A stretch of DNA of 64,000 nucleotides from Mollicutes bacterium Phil14. Lineage in GTDB: Bacteria > Bacillota_I > Bacilli_A > ML615J-28 > CAG-698. Below, piece by piece: positions 56,877 through 64,000 of the stretch. The stretch is from assembly GCA_001940985.1 (NCBI GenBank), contig MSHB01000017.1, positions 57,410-121,409 on the forward strand. Direction: 5' to 3'. Every line of letters starts with the position of its first letter. The stretch's first letter is position 1. Made by a program: the position numbers and the translations under genes. The notes below the pieces were generated by a model, which saw nothing but the letters and a program-made list of their open reading frames with translations, had not been told where the DNA came from and ran no database searches.

Positions 56877-57446
56877 ATGAACAAAAGAATTAAAAATTTA
56901 ATTATTGATTCTATCTTGCTAGCTGTTTTAATAATAGCTAGCAAGATTTCTATTTATACTAGTTTTGTACCATTTACATTACAAATATTAATAGTACTTA
57001 TCATATCTTTACTTTTGAATTATAAAGAATCTTTGATTGTTATAGGTATTTATATTTTGATGGGAATAATTGGTATACCGGTTTTTTCATCTAGTGTTGC
57101 AGGTGTGGCTTCGTTTGTTACTCCATCATTTGGATTCATCATTGGTTTTTTAGCTATGAGCTTTTTTGTGCCTTTCACAAAGAAAAAGTTAGCAAATAGA
57201 ATTAATAATAAATTTTTAGTAAATTTATTAGCATCACTAATAGGATTATTTATTGACTATTTCTTTGGCTTTTGCTATGCTGTAGTTTTATACAAGGTAT
57301 TGATGGTTCTAGAAACACAGATGAGTACTTTTAAATTGTTGTTTAATTTTGTAATAGTTTTTATTCCTTTTGATATTGTGAAATGTTTATTAGCTTCAAC
57401 TATTGTTAAAAGACTAGAAAATAGTAAATTAATAGAGGAAGAATAA
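56877..57446 (+). CDS. bioY: Biotin transporter BioY
   Basis: Small multi-TM protein with VPFTLQILIVLI and GIIGIPVFSSSVAGVASFVTPSFGFIIGF. Confidence 0.9.
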   Translation: MNKRIKNLIIDSILLAVLIIASKISIYTSFVPFTLQILIVLIISLLLNYKESLIVIGIYILMGIIGIPVFSSSVAGVASFVTPSFGFIIGFLAMSFFVPFTKKKLANRINNKFLVNLLASLIGLFIDYFFGFCYAVVLYKVLMVLETQMSTFKLLFNFVIVFIPFDIVKCLLASTIVKRLENSKLIEEE

Positions 57447-58193
57447 ATGAGTAGTTTGGAAAAAATAAAATTTGTTGAAAGCATTTCTTCAACAAACACT
57501 TATTTAAAAGAAAATTATTTTCATTTAGAGAATATGTTCTCTATTTGCTCTAAACATCAAACAAATGGAAAAGGCAGATTAGGTAGAACATGGAATGATG
57601 ATGATGATTTATTAATGTCAATTCTATTAAAAGATGAATTGCAGTTAGAAAAAATTGAAGAGATTAGTCTTTTAATATGTGCTTCAATTTTCAAAGCTCT
57701 AAGTGAAAAAATAAGTGGCCTTAAAATTAAATGGCCTAATGATATTTTATTAAATGGTAAAAAAATTTGTGGTATTTTACTTGAAAGTGTGGTATCAGAT
57801 AAGCTTGAATGTTTAGTTATTGGTTTTGGAATAAATGTCAATACTAAAAAATTCCCTGATGATTTGAAAAATAAGGCTACATCTCTACTTTTAGAAACTA
57901 ATCACTCTTATAATATAAAAGAACTAGCAGAAAAAATATATTCACAATTTACTTTTGATTATGAAGACTACAAAAAAGGAAAAAAAGATTATTTGAAAGT
58001 TTGTAAAGAAAATTCATGTTTATTAGACAAAGAAATAACATATTTAAACCAAGGTGTTTTAGTTAATGCTAAGGTTATAGATATTTTGAGTAATGGTCAT
58101 ATTCTCCTTGAAAGTGACGGGAAGCAATATGAAAAAAGTAGTGGAGAAATAACACTTCATTATAGCTATTATTCAAATATACAAAATGACTAG
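57447..58193 (+). CDS. birA: Biotin--[acetyl-CoA-carboxylase] ligase
   Basis: SISSTNTYLKE, TNGKGRLGRTWNDD, KIKWPNDILLNGKKICGILLE. Confidence 0.93.
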   Translation: MSSLEKIKFVESISSTNTYLKENYFHLENMFSICSKHQTNGKGRLGRTWNDDDDLLMSILLKDELQLEKIEEISLLICASIFKALSEKISGLKIKWPNDILLNGKKICGILLESVVSDKLECLVIGFGINVNTKKFPDDLKNKATSLLLETNHSYNIKELAEKIYSQFTFDYEDYKKGKKDYLKVCKENSCLLDKEITYLNQGVLVNAKVIDILSNGHILLESDGKQYEKSSGEITLHYSYYSNIQND

Positions 58194-58220
58194 AAATGGT
58201 CATTTTTTTATTATATTTTT

Positions 58221-58260
58221 TTAGCACTCTACTTGACAAAGTGCTAAAAAGTAGTATAAT
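58221..58260 (+). promoter_or_regulatory. CIRCE-like operator overlapping htpG promoter
   Basis: TTAGCACTC-N9-AAGTGCTAA (8 of 9 in second arm); contains TTGACA, TATAAT at 58255. Confidence 0.9.
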
Positions 58261-58287
58261 ACTAATGAAATATGGAGGTATTTAAAG

Positions 58288-60216
58288 ATGAGTGAAATTA
58301 GAGAGTTTAAAACAGAATCAAAAAGATTGTTAGAGTTAATGATTAACTCAATTTATACTAACAAAGAAATTTTCTTGAGAGAATTAATATCAAACGCATC
58401 AGATGCAATAGATAAATATCATTACTTATCTTTAACAGATGATAAATTAGATAGAAGCAGGGAGTATGAAATCAATATTAGTATTGATAAAGATTCGCGA
58501 ACACTTAGTATAAAAGATAATGGTATTGGTATGACCAAGGAAGAATTAATTGATAGTTTAGGTACAATTGCTAAAAGTGGTTCATTAGAATTTATGGAAA
58601 AAATGAAGGATGCTGAGGCTAGTGAACAATCTAAATTAGAAATAATTGGTCAATTTGGTGTAGGTTTCTATTCAGCATATATGGTTGCAAGTAAAGTTGA
58701 AGTAACAACTAAGTCACCATATTCTGATAAAGCATATCGTTTTACTTCAAATGGTACTGACAGTTATGAAATTGAGGAATTAGAACCAACATTTGAAGGG
58801 TCTGAAGTAAAATTATACTTGAGAAAAGACGAAGGCGAAGAAAATGAGTATGATAGATATTTAGATCAATATGAAATTAGTGATTTAGTAAAGAAATATT
58901 CTGATTATATTCGTTATCCTATAAAAATGGAATTTGAAGTTGAAAAACAAAAGAAGGACGAAGAGGGAAATAATATTGAAAACGAATATGAAAAGGTATT
59001 AGAAGTTAGAACATTAAATTCAATGACTCCTATTTGGAAAAAGAAGAAAAATGAAGTGACTGATGAGGAATTGAATAATTTTTATAAACAAAAATATTAT
59101 GATTATCAAGATCCATTAGCTAATATCTTTATTAATATTGAAGGTGCTTTGAATTATACGGCATTAATATTTATTCCTAAAAAAGCACCATACGATTTGT
59201 ATTCTGATAAATATGAAAAAGGTTTACAATTATATTCAAAAGGCGTATTTATAATGGACAAGTGCAAAGATTTAGTTCCTGACTACTTGCGTTTTATAAG
59301 AGGATTAGTTGATTCAAATGATTTGTCATTAAATATTAGTCGTGAACTTCTTCAACAATCAAAGGAATTAGCTGATATAAGTAAAAATGTTGAGAAGAAA
59401 ATAGTTTCTAAACTAGAAAGCATGTTGAAGAATGAACGTGAATTGTATAAAGAATTCTTTAATAATTATGGTATTAACATTAAATATGGTATTTATGATA
59501 AGTATGGTTTGAAAAAAGATTTATTAAAAGATTTAATTTTATATCATACAGTTAATCAAGAAGATTATGTTACATTAAAAGAATATGTTGAATCTATGAA
59601 AGAAGGACAAGAATTTATCTATTATGCTTCAGGAAAAACTAAAGAAGCTATATTAGCTCTTCCTCAAATGGATTTGATTAAGAAACAAGGTTATGATGTT
59701 TTAGTTCTAACTGATGAAGTTGATGAATTTATGATTAATGTAATGCAAGAGTATGAAGGTAAAAAGTTCAAATCAATAAATCAAGGTGACCTAAATTTAA
59801 TTAGTGATGAAGATAAAGAAAAAATCAAACAACAAAGTGAAGATAAAAAATCTTTATTAGAAAAACTAAAAGAAATATTAGCTGATGATGTAAAAGATGT
59901 TGTTTTATCAGAAAGACTTGAAACTTCACCTGTTTGTTTAGTTAGTGAAGATGGATTATCATTTGAAATGGAGAAAGTTATTTCTCAAATGCCAAATAGT
60001 AAGGATATAAAAGCTACAAGAATATTAGAAATAAATCCAAAACACAAATTATTTGAAGCAATAGAGAACTTATACAATGATAATGATCCAATGTTAGAAA
60101 CATATGCTAAATTATTATATGACCAAGCCTTATTGATAGAAGGTATTGCTATTAAGGACCCAGTAGCATTCTCAAATATGATGTGTGAGTTAATGGTAAA
60201 ACAAGCTAAATATTAA
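58288..60216 (+). CDS. htpG: Molecular chaperone HtpG (Hsp90)
   Basis: ETKRLL-type start, YTNKEIFLRELISNASDAIDK, IKDNGIGMTKEELID, IGQFGVGFYSAYMVA. Confidence 0.96.
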   Translation: MSEIREFKTESKRLLELMINSIYTNKEIFLRELISNASDAIDKYHYLSLTDDKLDRSREYEINISIDKDSRTLSIKDNGIGMTKEELIDSLGTIAKSGSLEFMEKMKDAEASEQSKLEIIGQFGVGFYSAYMVASKVEVTTKSPYSDKAYRFTSNGTDSYEIEELEPTFEGSEVKLYLRKDEGEENEYDRYLDQYEISDLVKKYSDYIRYPIKMEFEVEKQKKDEEGNNIENEYEKVLEVRTLNSMTPIWKKKKNEVTDEELNNFYKQKYYDYQDPLANIFINIEGALNYTALIFIPKKAPYDLYSDKYEKGLQLYSKGVFIMDKCKDLVPDYLRFIRGLVDSNDLSLNISRELLQQSKELADISKNVEKKIVSKLESMLKNERELYKEFFNNYGINIKYGIYDKYGLKKDLLKDLILYHTVNQEDYVTLKEYVESMKEGQEFIYYASGKTKEAILALPQMDLIKKQGYDVLVLTDEVDEFMINVMQEYEGKKFKSINQGDLNLISDEDKEKIKQQSEDKKSLLEKLKEILADDVKDVVLSERLETSPVCLVSEDGLSFEMEKVISQMPNSKDIKATRILEINPKHKLFEAIENLYNDNDPMLETYAKLLYDQALLIEGIAIKDPVAFSNMMCELMVKQAKY

Positions 60217-60222
60217 AAATAT

Positions 60223-60262
60223 AATCAAGTTTAAATTTAAATCATTTAAACTTGATTTTTTA
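60223..60262 (+). terminator. Rho-independent terminator
   Basis: AATCAAGTTTAAAT...ATTTAAACTTGATT plus T run. Confidence 0.88.
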
Positions 60263-60312
60263 TTTAACTTTTGAAGTGAATTTTGGTATAATGTATAGGT
60301 GAGGTAATAATT

Positions 60313-61734
60313 ATGAAAGCAAATTATGATGTTATTATTGTTGGGGCTGGTCCAACTGGAATTTTTACTGCATATGAATTAATGTTAAAGTGTCCTAAAA
60401 AAAGTGTATTATTAATAGATAAGGGACATGATATTAATGACCGTAATTGTCCGATTTTGAATAAAAAAATTAAACAATGTCCAAAAGATACTGAAGGACA
60501 TAGTGGTTGCAAACCAAGTTGCTCAATGACAGCTGGATTTGGTGGTAGTGGAGCATATTCTGATGGTAAATTTAACATTACTAATGAATTTGGTGGTTGG
60601 ATGAGTGAATATTTAGATGTTGACGAAGTTTTAGATTTGATAAAATATGTCGATTCAATAAATTTAAAACATGGTGCACCTAAAGAGTTAACTGACCCAA
60701 CAACAAAAGAAGTATATGAAATTGAAAAACAAGGTATAAGCGTAGGTTTAAAACTTTTAAAAGGAGAAGTTCGCCATTTAGGAACAGAAGTTAATCTTGA
60801 AGTTTTAAGAAGCATAAATGAAACCTTAAAAAAACATATTGACTGTTTATTTAAAACTGCTGTTAGTGATTTAATTGTTAAAGATGGTAAAATTTGTGGC
60901 GTTGTTCTTGAAAGCGGTGAAAAAATAGAGTCAGAATATGTGGTTTTAGGAGTTGGTCGTGGTGGAAGTGACTGGCTAACAAAAGTTTTATCAAAATATG
61001 GAATAAAGTTCAGAAACAACAAAGTTGATATTGGAGTAAGAGTTGAAACTAATGATATCATAATGGATAATATTAATAAAAATCTTTATGAAGGAAAATT
61101 CATTTATAACACTAGTGTAGGTACGCAAGTAAGAACATTTTGTTCAAATCCAAGTGGACATGTAGTTGTTGAAAACCATGAAGGAATTATGGTTTGTAAT
61201 GGACATTCTTTTCATGACACAAAATTAGGTTCTAAAAATACTAATTTTGCTTTGCTCGTTTCCCATGAGTTTGATGATCCGTTCCGTGATCCTAATGAAT
61301 ATGCTAAATCAATAGCTCATTTAGCTAATAAACTTAGTGGTGGCGGAGTAATTGTTCAAAAATATGGAGATATTTTAAAAGGACGTCGTTCAACTAAAAA
61401 ACGAATCGAAGAGGGATTCGTAAAACCAACTTTAAAAGAGGCAGTTCCTGGAGATTTGGGATTAATACTTCCATATAATACAATGAAATCATTAATTGAG
61501 ATGATTGAAGCTCTTAATTATATAACACCAGGTATTGCTAGTGACCATACATTATTTTATGGTGTAGAAGCAAAATTTTATTCTGATAGAGTTGAAGTTG
61601 ATAGTAATTTTGAAACTTCAATTAATAATTTATATGTTGGTGGCGATGGAGCAGGCATTACCAGAGGACTTGCTCAAGCTGGAGCGAATGGAGTTAAAAT
61701 TGCGCGTGCAATTGCTGAAAAATGTCAAAAATAG
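60313..61734 (+). CDS. FAD-dependent oxidoreductase-like protein
   Basis: DVIIVGAGPTGIFTAYEL; GFGGSGAYSDGKFN; LYVGGDGAGITRGLAQAGANGVKIARAI. Confidence 0.88.
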   Translation: MKANYDVIIVGAGPTGIFTAYELMLKCPKKSVLLIDKGHDINDRNCPILNKKIKQCPKDTEGHSGCKPSCSMTAGFGGSGAYSDGKFNITNEFGGWMSEYLDVDEVLDLIKYVDSINLKHGAPKELTDPTTKEVYEIEKQGISVGLKLLKGEVRHLGTEVNLEVLRSINETLKKHIDCLFKTAVSDLIVKDGKICGVVLESGEKIESEYVVLGVGRGGSDWLTKVLSKYGIKFRNNKVDIGVRVETNDIIMDNINKNLYEGKFIYNTSVGTQVRTFCSNPSGHVVVENHEGIMVCNGHSFHDTKLGSKNTNFALLVSHEFDDPFRDPNEYAKSIAHLANKLSGGGVIVQKYGDILKGRRSTKKRIEEGFVKPTLKEAVPGDLGLILPYNTMKSLIEMIEALNYITPGIASDHTLFYGVEAKFYSDRVEVDSNFETSINNLYVGGDGAGITRGLAQAGANGVKIARAIAEKCQK

Positions 61735-61893
61735 GGTCAAAATCGCCCTATTTTCTTTTTTTTATTTCTTTTCAACAAACTATAGCAATGTGTGGAAAAA
61801 AGCCCTCAAACTTAAAAAAAATCTTTTCTTTTTTTAAAAATATGGTATAATATTTTTGTCAAATAAATATAAAATAAGGAGGAATATTTTATT

Positions 61894-62379
61894 ATGGCAA
61901 AAAGAAAAACTAATGATAAATTGGTTGGTTTTGTTGTTTTCTGTTTAGGTTTACTTGCAACATTAACAATTTTTCTAGCTGCTCTTTATAAAGGTAGCGA
62001 AGATAACAAAACTTATTACACTGGTTTGGAAGTTGCATTTGGAAAATCTGGTTTAGATTGGGGCACATTAGTAAAAGCGTATATTCCATTTAACATTTTA
62101 GCAACACTTGCTTACATTTTACCTGTTATTGGTGGCGTTTTAATGTTATTAGCTGGAAAAAAAGATATGCTATTAAAAGTTCTTGCATGTGTTATGTTCT
62201 TAGGCGCAGCAGTATTATTATTCTTGCTTCCTCAATATATTAAAGTCGTTACTGAAAGCGGTCTTGTAGGATCAAAATCAACAGTTAATCTTGGTGGAAG
62301 TTTAGCTTATGGTGCTATTATTGGGGCTTCTTTATCAATTTTGGGTTGTTTAGGCAGCGCTTATAAAATTGTTAAATAA
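61894..62379 (+). CDS. Hypothetical four-TM protein
   Basis: Good RBS (AAGGAGG), four hydrophobic segments. Confidence 0.55.
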   Translation: MAKRKTNDKLVGFVVFCLGLLATLTIFLAALYKGSEDNKTYYTGLEVAFGKSGLDWGTLVKAYIPFNILATLAYILPVIGGVLMLLAGKKDMLLKVLACVMFLGAAVLLFLLPQYIKVVTESGLVGSKSTVNLGGSLAYGAIIGASLSILGCLGSAYKIVK

Positions 62380-62408
62380 TTTCTAATTAAATAAAAAAAG
62401 ATGCATTA

Positions 62409-62488
62409 GATAAAGTAATATTACTTGTACTCTAATGCTCTTTTTGTTTTAAAAAAGAGTTAACTTATATAAAAGTTAACTCTTGATA
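62409..62488. terminator. Two consecutive hairpins between convergent genes
   Basis: ATGCATTAGA/TCTAATGC-type hairpin with inner AAGTAATATTACTT, then AAGAGTTAACTT/AAGTTAACTCTT. Confidence 0.85.
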
Positions 62489-62490
62489 TT

Positions 62491-63831
62491 TTATTTTTGT
62501 GATTCGCTTGTTTGAGAAACTTCAGTTGTTTCTAGCGCAACAGTATTTGCATCATTATTACTTTCATTTAAAGCACCTTTTACAATATCGCCTGTTCTTT
62601 CAAAACCGATTTTTGCAAGGATTGGTCCGAATAATTCGTAGATGAAAATTCCCGCAAGTACGATTGTTTGAATCATCTTTCCAACATCACCACATTCATT
62701 AGCTACAGTTATTACCATACCTATGGCAACACCACCTTGAGGAAGAAGTGTTAAACCGATGTGATTACGTACCTCTTTAGGCGAACCACCAATTAAGCAT
62801 CCAATATATGAACCAACATATTTACCAATGATTCTTGCTAATATATAAATGATGCCAACCAAACCAGCATTTACTAAAATTTTAAAATCTAACTCGGCAC
62901 CGGCTAAAGTGAAGAAAGCAATCATTAGCGGTGGAGTGAATTTATCAATAACTCTAGTTTGAGTTTTAAAAGTATCTTTATCAATCATATTAGTTACTGT
63001 CATACCAATAACCATTGGTACTAAGATAGGTGATAAACTAAAGTAATGAGCAGCTGTAACACTTAAGAATACACAAATAATCGCTAATGATAAGTAAGTA
63101 TCATTCTTATCATGTTTTGCAAAGTTTTTTATTACTTTATTAGATAAAACTCCTACAATCAATCCAACAACAACACCTAAAAGTATAGACAATCCTAATT
63201 CTTTTAAAGGCGTTAATATGATTTTGAAAATATTAATATTTTCTCCACCATTATTTATCAAAGCTTTAGCAACGGCTAAATTAACACCAAAGATGATAAT
63301 ACCAACACCATCATCTAATCCAACAACAGGTAAAACCGTATCAGTTAATCTACCTTTTGCTTTATAACGTTTAATTATCATCATTAATGGTGCAGGAGCT
63401 GTAGCACAGGCAATCGCTGATAGAAGAAGTGCTACTGCAACACTTTGTTTAAAAACTAAAAGGGCAAAAAATACGATAACTGTTGTCATAATAGCTTGAA
63501 CAAAAGTTAGGATTAATATTTCTTTTGCAGAGTTTTTATATTTTGGAAGCCACAATTCCATTCCTATTGAATAAGCAATAAAACCAATGGCAATGTTTGA
63601 AATAATTTTCAAACCACCTGTTACTTCTTCAGTAACAAGATGAAGAACTGGTCCAACAAGTATTCCCGCGACAATATATCCAGTAACAGCAGGTATACTT
63701 AATTTTTCAGCAAGTTTTCCTAATAGGATACCTAAAACTATTAGTACACATAACATCATTAATTCATAGTAAATATCAAAATCTAAATTACCAAAAACAT
63801 TTAAAAAAAACATATTCATAATAATACCCAT
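62491..63831 (-). CDS. Cation:proton antiporter (CPA2-like)
   Basis: LAEKLSIPAVTGYIVAGILVGPVLH; ATAPAPLMMIIKRYKAKG; LTLLPQGGVAIGM. Confidence 0.9.
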   Translation of the reverse strand: MGIIMNMFFLNVFGNLDFDIYYELMMLCVLIVLGILLGKLAEKLSIPAVTGYIVAGILVGPVLHLVTEEVTGGLKIISNIAIGFIAYSIGMELWLPKYKNSAKEILILTFVQAIMTTVIVFFALLVFKQSVAVALLLSAIACATAPAPLMMIIKRYKAKGRLTDTVLPVVGLDDGVGIIIFGVNLAVAKALINNGGENINIFKIILTPLKELGLSILLGVVVGLIVGVLSNKVIKNFAKHDKNDTYLSLAIICVFLSVTAAHYFSLSPILVPMVIGMTVTNMIDKDTFKTQTRVIDKFTPPLMIAFFTLAGAELDFKILVNAGLVGIIYILARIIGKYVGSYIGCLIGGSPKEVRNHIGLTLLPQGGVAIGMVITVANECGDVGKMIQTIVLAGIFIYELFGPILAKIGFERTGDIVKGALNESNNDANTVALETTEVSQTSESQK

Positions 63832-63977
63832 CTTCTTTCACGTAGATATTATATTACTATTAAGATAAAAAGCAATAAAAAATGTGTGAAAACGTTTCTT
63901 TTTTTTTGATATTATGATATAATTATAATATAGTGAAAGGGCTTTCCAAGGCTCAAGAAAGGTAAGGAGAAAGTACA

Positions 63978-64000
63978 ATGAAAAAATGGATATCATTTAT
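63978..64000 (+). CDS. Start of a further CDS, truncated by window end
   Basis: RBS AAGGAG then ATGAAAAAATGGATATCATTTAT. Confidence 0.5.

Noticed and set aside
60324-61061. 245-aa minus-strand ORF
   Set aside because: Fully antisense to a clear FAD-dependent oxidoreductase gene; low-complexity Ser/Pro/Leu/Phe-rich shadow translation

Overview
Low-GC Bacillota-type chromosome segment, mostly plus-strand operons, standard code (TGA used as stop; the one tRNA-Trp seen has a CCA anticodon). Core genes include uvrA (partial), trxB, whiA, polyamine transporter potABCD, ABC exporters, a liv branched-chain amino acid transporter behind an apparent Ile T-box, a biotin-dependent Na+-pumping decarboxylase operon with bioY and birA, htpG under a CIRCE-like element, and a cation/proton antiporter. 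Eight tRNA genes lie in three clusters. The accessory-looking parts are (i) the ~2 kb 3' of tRNA-Gly: four 20-bp-periodic repeats, an XRE regulator, a membrane-anchored protein and a truncated hsdM; and (ii) a ~1 kb module next to tRNA-His bounded by a 47-bp perfect direct repeat. The best candidates for undescribed biology are the oad-operon leader with mutually exclusive hairpins, the 20-bp repeat array, the tRNA-His-adjacent module and a ~50-nt stand-alone RNA. No complete mobile element, CRISPR array or complete defence system was recognised. All family calls come from reading motifs, with no database search.
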